Shown here: positions 54,211 to 62,897 of the stretch, piece after piece
Layout of the letters: the number at the start of each line of letters is the position of its first letter
How positions within the stretch are numbered: position 1 is the stretch's first letter
Assembly (NCBI GenBank): GCA_016195915.1
Contig: JACPYS010000049.1
Span: forward strand, 178,346 to 242,345
From: Betaproteobacteria bacterium
GTDB lineage: Bacteria; Pseudomonadota; Gammaproteobacteria; Burkholderiales; SG8-39
Direction of reading: 5' to 3'
DNA: 64,000 nucleotides
Translations under genes and position numbers: made by a program
Notes under the pieces: model-generated
The model's database searches: none
What the model was told of the DNA's origin: nothing
What the model saw: the letters and a program-made list of their open reading frames with translations, nothing else

Positions 54211-56148
54211 ATGAAGATCGGCACCTGCCCGTCCTGCGCGGCACCGGTCAAATTCCGCTCCGCCGCCTCGGTGGTGGCGGTGTGCGAGTACTGCACGACG
54301 ACGCTCGTCCGGAACGGCGAGGTGCTCGAGAACATCGGCCGCATGGCCGCGTTGCAGGACGATCCCACCCTCATCCAGATCGGCACCGAAGGCGTCTACA
54401 AGAGCGTTCACTTCGCGGTGATCGGCCGCATCCAGCTGCGCTACGAAAACGGCCTCTGGAACGAGTGGTACCTGCTGTTCGACGACATGAGAAACGGCTG
54501 GCTTGGCGAGGCGGCGGGCGAGTTCTACGTCACGTTCGAGAAGCAATGCGAAATCGCGACGCCGGCTTTCAGCGAGATCAGGATCGGCGATCGCATCAAT
54601 CTGGGGAAGGTGGAGACCGAAGGCGAGTTCGAGGTCAGCAATTTCGAGAACGCCACCTGCATCGCGGGCCAGGGCGAGCTGCCGTTCAAGGTGGGCGCCG
54701 GGTACACGGCGCCCGTGGTCGACCTGCGCCGCGGCACGGAATTTGCCACCATCGACTACAGCGACGAGGTTGTGCGCGTCTACCTCGGCGAGCGAGTCGC
54801 AGTCAAGACGCTGAAGTTCGCGAATCTGCGCGACGACAAGGCCGCTTACGGCATCGCGGAGAAGATGGACCTCGCTGCGATCAAGTGCCCGGCCTGCGCG
54901 GCGCCGTTCAAGCTCTCGAACAGCACCATCCTCACCTATGCCTGCCCGGGATGCCGCTCGGTGCTCGATACCAGCAGCAAGACGGTGCAGCTGGTGGCCA
55001 AGGCGCAGAAGGCGCTCGAGGTCACGTTGCGGCTGCCGCTCAATTCGACCGGCACGATCGACGGCATCAAGTGGGAAGTGATCGGGCACATGCGCCGCGG
55101 CGGCAGCGGTTTTTCCTGGAGCGAATACCTGCTGTTCAACTCGAAGGAGGGTTTCCGCTGGCTGGTCGAATCGGGCGGGCACTGGAGCTACGTCTGGAAC
55201 GCCGAAAAGCCGCCGGCGGTTCAAGTCAACTCGGTGATCTACGACGCAGGGACGGTCAATCGCATCGCCGAAGTCTACGAGCACTTCCAGGGCTACGACG
55301 CGGAAGTCCTGCACGTGCTGGGAGAGTTCTACTGGCGCGTCAGGGTCGGTGACACGGTTGCGGTGATCGACTATATCTGCCCGCCGCGCATCATCAGCGC
55401 CGAGAAGACCGAGACCGAACTGACGTGGTCGGTCGGCCGGTACATGCAGCCCGAAGAGGTGCAGAAGGCGTTTGCACTGAAGGTCGCACTGCCGGCGCCC
55501 AGCGACATCGCGCCGAATCAGCCCTCGCCGTGGGGGGAGAAGGCGGGCACCGCGTGGAAACAATTCGCCATTCTCACCGTCATCGCGCTCGTGGTGCAGC
55601 TGTTCTTCGCGTTGCGCAGCCAGACCGTGATGCGCGACGCCTTCAGCGTCTGGCCGGGCCAGGACAAGGAGATGACCACCAAGCCGTTCGAGGTAAAGGG
55701 CAGCAACTCGAACCTTGTCGTGCGCACGACCACCAATCTCGACAATGCCTGGATGCAACTGACCTATACGCTGGTGGACCCCGCCACCGGCAAGTCGTGG
55801 CAAAGCGATCGCGAGGTGGCGCATTACTCCGGTTACGAAGACGGAGAATCGTGGAGCGAGGGCGACAAGTCGAGCGACACCGTGTTCCAGGGCGTGCCTG
55901 CGGGAAAGTACGTGCTCAACGTCTCCGCCGAATTGCCCAAGGGCACGAGACGTGCGGTGGAGGGAAAATTCAGCGTCGAGCGCGGCCACGCCTCGTGGAT
56001 CAACTGGCTCGCGCTGCAGATCGCATTGCTGTTCGCGCCGCTGTTCATGTCCTGGCGCGCGCGCTCGTTCGAAGTCCGGCGCTGGGCCGACAGCGACCAT
56101 CCGAAGGTCAGCGAGAGCAGCGGCAGCGGCGACGATGACGGAAGCTGA
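54211..56148 (+). CDS. DUF4178 protein with two zinc ribbons and TM segments
   Basis: 645 residues. An N-terminal zinc ribbon (CPSCAAPVKF, CEYC), a first DUF4178 domain (about 50-200; GLWNEWYLLFDDMRNGWLGE), a second ribbon (CPACAAPFKL, CPGC near residue 225), a second DUF4178 domain (GFSWSEYLLFNSKEGFRWLVE), then two TM segments around residue 450 and 610 with a beta-rich domain between. DUF4178 is of unknown function, but in many genomes it accompanies SPFH and DUF350 genes and spermidine synthase-like proteins, probably in membrane-stress protection. It lies 42 bases after the SPFH gene. Confidence 0.87.
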   Translation: MKIGTCPSCAAPVKFRSAASVVAVCEYCTTTLVRNGEVLENIGRMAALQDDPTLIQIGTEGVYKSVHFAVIGRIQLRYENGLWNEWYLLFDDMRNGWLGEAAGEFYVTFEKQCEIATPAFSEIRIGDRINLGKVETEGEFEVSNFENATCIAGQGELPFKVGAGYTAPVVDLRRGTEFATIDYSDEVVRVYLGERVAVKTLKFANLRDDKAAYGIAEKMDLAAIKCPACAAPFKLSNSTILTYACPGCRSVLDTSSKTVQLVAKAQKALEVTLRLPLNSTGTIDGIKWEVIGHMRRGGSGFSWSEYLLFNSKEGFRWLVESGGHWSYVWNAEKPPAVQVNSVIYDAGTVNRIAEVYEHFQGYDAEVLHVLGEFYWRVRVGDTVAVIDYICPPRIISAEKTETELTWSVGRYMQPEEVQKAFALKVALPAPSDIAPNQPSPWGEKAGTAWKQFAILTVIALVVQLFFALRSQTVMRDAFSVWPGQDKEMTTKPFEVKGSNSNLVVRTTTNLDNAWMQLTYTLVDPATGKSWQSDREVAHYSGYEDGESWSEGDKSSDTVFQGVPAGKYVLNVSAELPKGTRRAVEGKFSVERGHASWINWLALQIALLFAPLFMSWRARSFEVRRWADSDHPKVSESSGSGDDDGS

Positions 56149-56178
56149 TCTCGAACACAGCGCCATGAAGGATTGCAC

Positions 56179-56337
56179 ATGAGCAACCTCTACCTGATCG
56201 CCGGCATCGCCGCGCTGTCGTTCTTCACCTATTCCCAGCACCGGGGACTGGCCCTGTACTCCGGCGATTCCGCGGTCCAGCAGAGCGCCGGCCTGAACCC
56301 GTCCAGCCGCGGATCGAGCAGCATTTCCCATAAATAG
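56179..56337 (+). CDS. Small membrane-associated protein, 52 residues
   Basis: ATG at 56179, 30 bases after the DUF4178 stop and 12 bases before the next gene. Product: MSNLYLIAGIAALSFFTYSQ (one TM segment), then RGLALYSG and a Ser/Gly-rich tail ending SSISHK. Too short for family recognition, but its place in the operon and good coding character make it likely real. AAGGATTG precedes the start. Confidence 0.68.
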   Translation: MSNLYLIAGIAALSFFTYSQHRGLALYSGDSAVQQSAGLNPSSRGSSSISHK

Positions 56338-56349
56338 GAGGCACCCACC

Positions 56350-56568
56350 ATGGACTACATCAATCCGCAGTTCCTGATCAATTCCCTGATTTTTTCCATC
56401 CTCGGCGTGATCGTGTTCTCGCTTGCGTTCATTATTATCGACAAGCTCACGCCTTCGGTCGACCTGTGGAAAGAGGTGTGCGAAAAGCAGAACATGGCGG
56501 TCGCAATCGTCGTTGCGGCCATGTGTCTCGGCATCGCGATCATCGTCGCTGCGTCGATCCATGGCTGA
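56350..56568 (+). CDS. DUF350 membrane protein
   Basis: 72 residues with two TM segments, the short (single-unit) form of DUF350: IFSILGVIVFSLAFIIIDKLTP and AVAIVVAAMCLGIAIIVAASI. DUF350 (YjfL) proteins are associated with SPFH/PspA-type membrane stress operons. TAGGAGGCACCCACC precedes the ATG, a strong ribosome site. It is followed by the spermidine synthase-like gene 40 bases on. Confidence 0.9.
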   Translation: MDYINPQFLINSLIFSILGVIVFSLAFIIIDKLTPSVDLWKEVCEKQNMAVAIVVAAMCLGIAIIVAASIHG

Positions 56569-56608
56569 ACCGGCGTCGCCGCGCCCGCGCGCTCCCGACT
56601 GAGCGGCC

Positions 56609-58108
56609 TTGCGCCACGCGCTTCTTTTTTCCGTTTTTGTCGTTGCGTCCTGCGGCCTCGCCTACGAGCTGATCTCGGCGGCGCTTGCCAGCTACGTGCT
56701 GGGCGATTCGATCACCCAGTTCTCCACCGTCATCGGAACCTATCTCGTCGCCATGGGTGTCGGCTCCTGGCTGTCGCGCTATATCGCACGCGCGCTGGTG
56801 GTGTGGTTCGTGCAGGTGGAAATGCTGGTCGGCCTGATCGGCGGGTTTTCCGCCGCGATCCTGTTTCTCGCGTTCGCGCACGTCAACGAGGCGTTTCGCC
56901 TGGTGCTCTACGGCACGGTGTCCGTCACCGGCGTGCTGGTCGGGCTGGAGATTCCCCTCATCATGCGCATCCTGAGGAGCGAGATCGATTTCAGGGAACT
57001 GGTCGCCCAGGTGCTGAGTTTCGACTACCTCGGCGCGCTTGCCGTGTCGATCCTGTTTCCGATCGTGCTGGCGCCCCACCTCGGGCTGATGCGCACCGCT
57101 TTCCTGTTCGGCGTGCTCAACGTGCTGGTCGCGCTGTGGGCGATCAGGCTGTTTCGCGAAACGCATAGCGGTGCGCGTGCGTTGCAGGCGCAGGGTGTCC
57201 TCGCGCTCGCGGCGCTCGCGTCCGGGTTCGCGTTTTCCGACCGGCTCACGTCGCTCGCGGAGGAAAGCATCTACGCCGACCAGATCGTGTACGCGGACTC
57301 GACGCCCTACCAGCGCATCGTGATCACGCGCTGGCGCGACGATGTGCGCCTGTTCCTGAACGGCAACCTGCAATTCTCCTCGCGCGACGAATACCGTTAT
57401 CACGAAGCGCTCGTGCATCCGGCGCTCGCCACCCTGCCGCAGGCGCGCCGGGTGCTGATCCTCGGCGGCGGGGACGGCATGGCGGCGCGCGAAGTGCTGA
57501 AGTACCCGCAGGTGGAATCGATCACGCTGGTCGACCTGGACGCGAAGATGACCGGCCTGTTCCGCAACAACCGGCTGCTTGCGGATCTCAATCGCGGCGC
57601 GCTCGCGTCGCCCAGGCTCACGGTGGTCAATCAGGACGCGTTCGTATGGCTCGATGCGAACCCGGAAGTGTTCGACCTGGTGTTGATTGACTTCCCGGAC
57701 CCGTCGAACTATTCGCTCGGCAAGCTGTATTCGAGCGCGTTCTACCGCCTGCTGGAGAAGCGGCTGTCGGCGCGCGGCCTGGCCGTGATCCAGGCCACTT
57801 CGCCGTTTTACGCGCGCAAGTCGTTCTGGTGCATCGTTGCGACGCTCGAGGATGCGGGCTTGCGCACTGCGCCGTACCACGCCTACGTGCCCTCGTTCGG
57901 CGAGTGGGGATACATCGTCGCGGGACGCGGTGCATTCGCGCTGCCCGTGTCGTTTCCCGTCGAGACCCGCTACCTGACCACTGAAACCCTGAAGGCGATG
58001 TTCGATTTTCCCGCCGACATGGCGCGCGTCCCGGTCGAGGTGAACCGGCTGAACAGCCAGATCCTCGTGCGCTATTTCGAAGACGAGTGGCGCCGCGTGA
58101 TGCGCTAG
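56609..58108 (+). CDS. Membrane-bound spermidine synthase-like protein
   Basis: 499 residues. The first about 200 residues contain seven hydrophobic segments (YELISAALASYVLGDS, VGSWLSRYIAR). The C-terminal half is a spermidine synthase-type Rossmann domain: SSRDEYRYHEALVHP, VLILGGGDGMAAREVLKYP (SAM/dcSAM binding), LIDFPDPSNYSLGKLYS, QATSPFYARKSFW. It could transfer an aminopropyl group to a polyamine or act on another amine. The start is a TTG just downstream of GAGCGGCC. It precedes the FAD oxidoreductase by 19 bases. Confidence 0.9.
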   Translation: MRHALLFSVFVVASCGLAYELISAALASYVLGDSITQFSTVIGTYLVAMGVGSWLSRYIARALVVWFVQVEMLVGLIGGFSAAILFLAFAHVNEAFRLVLYGTVSVTGVLVGLEIPLIMRILRSEIDFRELVAQVLSFDYLGALAVSILFPIVLAPHLGLMRTAFLFGVLNVLVALWAIRLFRETHSGARALQAQGVLALAALASGFAFSDRLTSLAEESIYADQIVYADSTPYQRIVITRWRDDVRLFLNGNLQFSSRDEYRYHEALVHPALATLPQARRVLILGGGDGMAAREVLKYPQVESITLVDLDAKMTGLFRNNRLLADLNRGALASPRLTVVNQDAFVWLDANPEVFDLVLIDFPDPSNYSLGKLYSSAFYRLLEKRLSARGLAVIQATSPFYARKSFWCIVATLEDAGLRTAPYHAYVPSFGEWGYIVAGRGAFALPVSFPVETRYLTTETLKAMFDFPADMARVPVEVNRLNSQILVRYFEDEWRRVMR

Positions 58109-58127
58109 AGGGTGACCGATCCTTCCC

Positions 58128-59741
58128 ATGGACCGCCGCACTTTCCTGGCTGCCCTTGCCGCGCCCCTGGCCGCGTCCTGCGAATTCGCAGACGGCCGGC
58201 CGCGGCCTGCGACTGGGCGCCTGCTCGGACCGGACATGGCACTCGGGCACAGGCTGCTCGTAGATCCTGCGCCCGCACCGACCGAAACACTGCGCGTGCC
58301 GGTCGTCATCATCGGCGGCGGCATCGGCGGTCTTTCTGCGGCCTGGCAGTTGGCGCGCGATGACGTGTCCGATTTCCGGCTGTTCGAGATGGAGGCCGAA
58401 TCCGGCGGCAACGCGCGCTCCGGCGAGAACGAAGTCAGCGCGTTTCCGTGGGGGGCGCATTACCTGCCGCTGCCGACACGCGAAGGCCGTTCGATCCGTG
58501 AATTGCTCTCTGATCTGGGCGTGCTCAGCGGAAGCATTGACGCCGAGATGCCGGTGTACGAGGAGCGCCATCTGGTGCACGTGCCGCAGGAACGGCTGTA
58601 CATCAGCGGCCTGTGGCAGGAGGGCCTGCTGCCGAGGATCGGTGTTGCGCAACGCGATTTCGAGCAGTATCGGCGCTTCGAGGACATGGTCCAGCGCTAC
58701 AAGGCCGCGCGCGATCGCACCGGGCGAAAACCGTTCGCTCTACCGATCAGGATGTCGGGCATCGATGCTGCCGCGCATGCGCTGGATGCGACAAGCATGC
58801 GCGACTGGCTGCTCGCGCAGGGTTTCGATTCGCCGTTCCTCCATTGGTACGCGGACTATGCCTGCCGCGACGACTACGGTACGCGTGCTGCGGACACCTC
58901 CGCCTGGGCGGGATTGCACTACTACGCCTGTCGCGACGGCCAGGCGGCGAATGCCGATTCGCACAGCGTGCTCACCTGGCCGGAGGGCAACGGCTGGATC
59001 GTGAAACGCCTGAGCGAATGGCTGCAGGCACATGGCGCCGCTCCGGTACAGACGCGCGCGCTGTGCACCCGGCTCTCCACCACCCGCACGGGCGCCGAAC
59101 TGGATATTTTTCTTGCAGCGGAGCAGCGCTCGATCCGGGTGCGGGCCGAGCAGGTCCTCTGGGCCGCGCCCGCCTTCGTGCTCGCCAGGGTTTGGGAAAA
59201 TCCGCCGCCGGGATTGCGCGAAGCCGCCGCACGCGTGGACTACGTGCCCTGGCTGGTGGCCAACCTCACGCTCGATGCCCGGCCCGACGACCTCGGCCCG
59301 GCGGGACTCGCGTGGGACAACGTTCTCTACGAGAGCAACGCGCTCGGCTACGTAGTAGCGACCCACCAGGCGATCCGCGTCAAGCCGGGTGCGACAGTGA
59401 TCACCTGGTACCGGCCGCTCACCGATGGCTCGCCGCGAGAGGCGCGCATGCGCCTGGCCAACACCGATTGGAAAACCTGGGTCGATGAAATCGTTGCCGA
59501 GCTCGCGCGGCCGCATCCGGCGCTGCCGGGATTGCTGAAACGCATCGACATCTGGCGCTGGGCGCATGCCATGCCGCGTCCCGTGCCGGGTTTTCTCAGG
59601 CGCCCGCTGAGCGCGCTGCTGGCCGGATTGGATCGGCCCCTCGCCTTCGCCCATTCGGACCTCGGCGGTTTGTCCCTGTTCGAAGAGGCTCACGATGCTG
59701 GCGTTCGCGCCGCACAGCGAGTGCGGCGCATGCGGCGCTGA
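58128..59741 (+). CDS. FAD-dependent amine oxidase-like protein with Tat-type signal
   Basis: 537 residues. The N-terminus MDRRTFLAALAAPLAASCEF carries a twin-arginine-like signal (RRTFLAA) with a lipobox-like ASC. FAD/NAD-binding: VPVVIIGGGIGGLSAAWQLA (about residue 62), then a glycine-rich GGNARSGENE motif, and a C-terminal FAHSDLGGLSLFEEAHDAG as in amine oxidases/phytoene desaturase-type enzymes. Possibly oxidises a polyamine or membrane lipid in the periplasm together with the synthase-like protein. The last 600 bases have a damaged copy at 60675. Confidence 0.87.
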   Translation: MDRRTFLAALAAPLAASCEFADGRPRPATGRLLGPDMALGHRLLVDPAPAPTETLRVPVVIIGGGIGGLSAAWQLARDDVSDFRLFEMEAESGGNARSGENEVSAFPWGAHYLPLPTREGRSIRELLSDLGVLSGSIDAEMPVYEERHLVHVPQERLYISGLWQEGLLPRIGVAQRDFEQYRRFEDMVQRYKAARDRTGRKPFALPIRMSGIDAAAHALDATSMRDWLLAQGFDSPFLHWYADYACRDDYGTRAADTSAWAGLHYYACRDGQAANADSHSVLTWPEGNGWIVKRLSEWLQAHGAAPVQTRALCTRLSTTRTGAELDIFLAAEQRSIRVRAEQVLWAAPAFVLARVWENPPPGLREAAARVDYVPWLVANLTLDARPDDLGPAGLAWDNVLYESNALGYVVATHQAIRVKPGATVITWYRPLTDGSPREARMRLANTDWKTWVDEIVAELARPHPALPGLLKRIDIWRWAHAMPRPVPGFLRRPLSALLAGLDRPLAFAHSDLGGLSLFEEAHDAGVRAAQRVRRMRR

Positions 59742-59876
59742 GAGAATTCCGTTGAAAGGCAGCTTCCAGACGTGATGCCGACGTTCAATTCGCGGATCCT
59801 TGCGACCAGCCAATGACCCCAGGTCGCCGGGAGCGCCGGCAATTGAAGGTCGGTGCCAACGCGTCGCAAGCGAGCC

Positions 59877-60290
59877 TTACGCGCGCGCATCCTTGCGACC
59901 GAGCCCCTCGGCGATGAAAGCCAACACCAGTGTATTCAAGCTCACACCCTCGGCTTTCGCCCGGTCAGCCAGCTTGGCATGGATAGACTTCGGTAGCCGT
60001 GTGACGAAACGCCCTGAGAGCGACGGCATGGCTTCGGGGCTGTAGGACGGATTGGGAACAGTTTTTCCTGCATCAATGCGTGAGGACACCCAGGACGCAA
60101 AGGCATCACGACCGTTGCCGATCGCCTCCGCTTCGGTTTCGCCATCCGACATGCACCCGGGCAAATCGGGGAATGTGATCAAGAATCCTCCGCCATCCTC
60201 CGCATTCAACGGACTGACGATATGGGCGTACGCCTCAAACGGAAAGGGTGGCTTGATCGGTTTGATTTTCTTGACTACTTTCTGATTCAT
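59877..60290 (-). CDS. hicB: HicB-family antitoxin
   Basis: 137 residues. An N-terminal HicB fold (YAHIVSPLNAEDGGGFLITFPDLPGCMSDGETEAEAIGN) followed by a C-terminal ribbon-helix-helix (SGRFVTRLPKSIHAKLADRAKAEGVSLNTLVLAFIAEGL) that binds the operator. It neutralises HicA. It starts two bases after the hicA stop, giving coupled synthesis. Some residues before the ATG do not look like a signal. Confidence 0.95.
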   Translation of the reverse strand: MNQKVVKKIKPIKPPFPFEAYAHIVSPLNAEDGGGFLITFPDLPGCMSDGETEAEAIGNGRDAFASWVSSRIDAGKTVPNPSYSPEAMPSLSGRFVTRLPKSIHAKLADRAKAEGVSLNTLVLAFIAEGLGRKDARA

Positions 60291-60292
60291 CG

Positions 60293-60532
60293 CTAAGTCT
60301 CCTTTACGGCATCGACAAGCAACAGAAACTGCCGGATGTAGACCGGCTTGATCGGACGATGTGCGGGTACCGAAACATCTGCTTCAACACGCGGGTGACC
60401 GAAAACATGGTGGCTGCCGCCATGATTCCGGCACTCGATCCCAAACTGCCGCGCTACGCTGATGAGGTCGTCGATCCGCCAGTCGCGCGGATTGTTTCGC
60501 ATTGCATCGAGTAGTTTGGTTCGCTTGTTCAT
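60293..60532 (-). CDS. hicA: HicA-family mRNA interferase toxin
   Basis: 79 residues, the typical size. The double-stranded RNA binding fold with the catalytic His in CRNHGGSHHVFGHP, RVEADVSVPAHRPIKPVYIRQFL. HicA cleaves mRNA when free of HicB. It is the first gene of the pair, with the operator dyad immediately upstream. Confidence 0.94.
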   Translation of the reverse strand: MNKRTKLLDAMRNNPRDWRIDDLISVARQFGIECRNHGGSHHVFGHPRVEADVSVPAHRPIKPVYIRQFLLLVDAVKET

Positions 60533-60540
60533 CGCCTCGC

Positions 60541-60562
60541 ATAGTATCTCATTCGATACTAT
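60541..60562 (-). promoter_or_regulatory. hicAB operator dyad
   Basis: Perfect inverted repeat ATAGTATC (60541-60548) / GATACTAT (60555-60562) with six bases between, starting nine bases upstream of the hicA ATG. Its arms read TACTAT, usable as a -10 box. HicB or the HicAB complex should bind here to autorepress. Confidence 0.78.
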
Positions 60563-60674
60563 CTTTTGACACCGTTTTTCGCTTCACAGCGTTTGGCCGC
60601 ACAAGCGACGACGCTGCGTATGACTCCCGTCCCAGGAGAAGCATGTACGTCGCCTGATCGCCGGGGAATGACGT

Positions 60675-61128
60675 TCGATCCGGGCGCGGGCCGAGCAGGT
60701 TCTCTGGGCCGCGCCCGCCTTCGTGCTCGCCAAGATCTGGGAGAACCCGCCGCCGGGATTACGCGAAGCCGTCGCGCGCCACGGTCATCACCTGGTACCG
60801 GCCGTTCGGCGATGGCTCGCCGCGAGAGGCACGGGGGCGTCTGGCCAACACCGATTGGAAAACCTGGGTCGATGAAATCGTCGGTGAGCTTGCGCGGCCG
60901 CATCCGGCGCTGCCGGGTTTGCTCAAACGCATCGACATCTTGCGCTGGGCGCATGCCATGCCGCGTCTCGTGCCGGGATTTCTCGGACGGCCGCTACGCG
61001 CGCTGCTTGCCGGATTGAACCGGCGCTTGGCCATCGCCCATTCGGATCTCGGCGGTCTGTCGCTGTTCGAAGAAGCGCACGATGCCGGTGTGCGCGCTGC
61101 ACAGCGAGTGCGGCGGATGCGGCGCTGA
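60675..61128 (+). pseudogene. Damaged copy of the 3' end of the FAD oxidoreductase gene
   Basis: Bases 60675-61128 match 59131-59741 very closely at both ends, but about 160 bases (corresponding to 59234-59393) are missing after GAAGCCGTCGCGCG, which breaks the frame. The copy then gives AMPRLVPGFL, HSDLGGLSLFEEAHDAG and the same terminal Arg-rich end with a stop. The bases just after the stop (GAGAAATCCGTT) also match the region after the intact gene. hicAB lies between original and copy. Confidence 0.9.
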
Positions 61129-61398
61129 GAGAAATCCGTTCAAGGCAGGTGGCGCTCCCGGAGTCGACGTTCCTGCCGAGACGGGTTGTTTACATAAAGC
61201 ATGCGGCCGGGAATAGGGCCAGGAACAAGACCGGAAATGGATGCGAGATCGAATTGTCAGCAGGCGCAGGCGCAGGCGCTAGGCGCGGCTGAACGTTTTG
61301 CGGTCTCCGCATACGATGCGCGCTTCCTTGGCGCCGCACAGAGCCTCGGCCGGCGATTGGTGATGGAAGACGCACGATTGCGCGCTGCTGCGCCGTCA

Positions 61399-62021
61399 CT
61401 AACTCGTGCTGACATCCGAATGTCCGAGCAGCTCCTGGATCGTGCGGATGTCGTAGCCGTCTTCGAAAACACGTATTGCCACGCGATCGTCCTGTTTGCC
61501 TCGGGGTACTTCCGGTCGAGTGCGTGCGGCAGATAAACCGCGCCGAACCCGGCGGCAAGATCCTGGGCATGCACCGCGCGTACGCGCTCGATCTGGCGCC
61601 GCAGCGGCTCGATCGCGGCATCCGGCAGAACCTTGACGCGGTCCTTGCCGCCTTTTCCATCGCGCACCGTCAAGCAACGCTGGTCGAAATCAATATCCTT
61701 TACGCGCAACCGAAGGCATTCGAGCAGACGCAGCCCCGAACCATGCAGCAGCATCGCCATGATCCAGCGCACCCCGTCCAGCCGCGCCATGATCGAGCGC
61801 ACTTCCTCCCGCGTGAACACCACGGGAAGTTTCGCGGGCTTCTTCGCGCGCACGACGCTCTCCATCCAGCCGGTGTATGCTTGCTCGGTGCGGATGCTGT
61901 AGTGACGCACCCTGATCGCGTCACGCACCCGCTCGAGAAGGCGCGGCTGGCGCGGTGCAGAGGCAATCGCCTTGTCTGGATCGGAGGCGATCGGCGGGAA
62001 CGACGGACGGATCGCAAACAT
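61399..62021 (-). pseudogene. intI: Integron integrase (IntI-like tyrosine recombinase), inactivated
   Basis: The reading frame from ATG 62021 begins with an IntI-like N-terminus ([25 protein letters not shown]), then jumps directly to [18 protein letters not shown], skipping about 60 residues of the SAM-like domain. The catalytic part has [18 protein letters not shown] (first catalytic Arg), [13 protein letters not shown], and the IntI-specific extra helix region [14 protein letters not shown], ending WQYVF. The following about 60 residues with LRHSFATH (second His and Arg) are missing; in another frame [17 protein letters not shown] remains until a stop at 61399. The Tyr nucleophile is lost. 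Clearly a chromosomal integron integrase, inactive. It is oriented away from the cassettes, as expected. Confidence 0.9.
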
Positions 62022-62192
62022 GGCTGGATGACGAACCACGCGATACTGTATAAATAACCGTGTTACGACTCGCAGCCTTTCGCGGCAAGGGGCATTCTGC
62101 CAATACGGCCAAGCCGTTGTTTAAAAAAAGAAGTGGCCATGCGGCAGTGACAAGACCGCCTTATAAGGCGACACTTCGCAAGTCGATATTAG

Positions 62193-62199
62193 GTTAGGG
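62193..62199 (+). other. Integron insertion junction (GTTAGGG)
   Basis: GTTAGGG matches the integron core GTTRRRY in six of seven positions and stands where the first cassette joins the attI side, 170 bases from the integrase start. Its reverse complement CCCTAAC is found exactly at the 3' end of cassette 1 (62805), as expected if the cassette brought its own junction sequence. Between it and the integrase lies an AT-rich stretch with a CTGTATAAATAA half-site that might be a decayed LexA box. The 5' boundary of attI cannot be set. Confidence 0.7.
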
Positions 62200-62213
62200 T
62201 GCGCGATTCAGCG

Positions 62214-62774
62214 ATGGACGACAGCGAAAGATTGGTGCGGCTCGAGGAACTCTTCCAGATGCCCGAGGTTACGTCGGGGTTCCCGTCCAAGCAGGCTGGC
62301 CTGAGCTGGGCCAATCGCGTCGCCCCACTCCTCAGCTTCAACCCGCAGTATCACGAGCCGTTCCTTCACTACCTACAAATCGTGACCCTCAACGTCTCGA
62401 ACTACACAGCGGCCCCTGCGTTCCAAAACATGCTGAACCAAGTGGAAATGGCGATTGAAGACCTCAAACATGGACTGGCGTCGGCGTCTCGGCAAACGGC
62501 GTCGCATGAGCCAAACGAACAGCTCAACAAGCTGCTCCGTGGCGAAGGCTCTGTCGCCGAAAAGACGCGGACCGCAAGGGCGCTTGATGATGAACAGCTA
62601 CAAATGGCCGCCCCGCACTCCAAATACGCCAAAGAGGAATTGGAGCGCCGAAGAGCGGATCGCGCACTTCAAGCGCAGAATCGCTGGTACACGCGGCCGG
62701 TCGGAATGGTGGCCTTGGAAATTGTTGCGTCGCTGATTGCTGCGGTCATATATGCGTATTTCGCCACGCAATAG
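62214..62774 (+). CDS. Integron cassette 1 protein, tail-anchored, unknown function
   Basis: 186 residues from ATG 62214 (GTG 62199 is the alternative). A soluble, helix-rich N-terminal part (LVRLEELFQMP; FNPQYHEPFLHYLQIV), an acidic-basic heptad-like region (SKYAKEELERRRADRALQAQNRW) and a C-terminal TM helix (VALEIVASLIAAVIYAYFA). It may be tail-anchored. Codon use appears less GC-biased than in the neighbourhood, consistent with a mobile cassette. It begins directly after the junction GTTAGGG and ends 30 bases before attC1, the standard cassette layout. Confidence 0.78.
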   Translation: MDDSERLVRLEELFQMPEVTSGFPSKQAGLSWANRVAPLLSFNPQYHEPFLHYLQIVTLNVSNYTAAPAFQNMLNQVEMAIEDLKHGLASASRQTASHEPNEQLNKLLRGEGSVAEKTRTARALDDEQLQMAAPHSKYAKEELERRRADRALQAQNRWYTRPVGMVALEIVASLIAAVIYAYFATQ

Positions 62775-62804
62775 CGGTGGGCCCTTGTCGGAAGGGCGCT
62801 CGCA

Positions 62805-62894
62805 CCCTAACAGCGCAGCCCACTCGGACGCGCGGGAAGCACCGTGCTTCATTAAACGCAATCGGCCGCGCGCCGATGGCTGCGAACGTTGGGC
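62805..62894 (+). repeat. attC recombination site 1 (90 bp)
   Basis: R'' core CCCTAAC at 62805-62811 and R' core GTTGGGC at 62888-62894 enclose imperfect inverted arms: GCAGCCCACTCGG then CGCGCGG on one side, CCGCGCGCCGATGGCTGC on the other, with extrahelical bases. Length and structure match integron attC sites. R'' is the complement of the 5' junction of cassette 1 (GTTAGGG), as the cassette model predicts. Confidence 0.92.
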
Positions 62895-62897
62895 TGC

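Noticed and set aside
54190..56562. Open frame of 790 codons on the minus strand
   Set aside because: Antisense to the DUF4178 gene; no family features.
62045..62062. LexA box controlling the integrase
   Set aside because: CTGT followed by an AT-rich run is present, but the second half-site (ACAG) is not; at most a decayed site.
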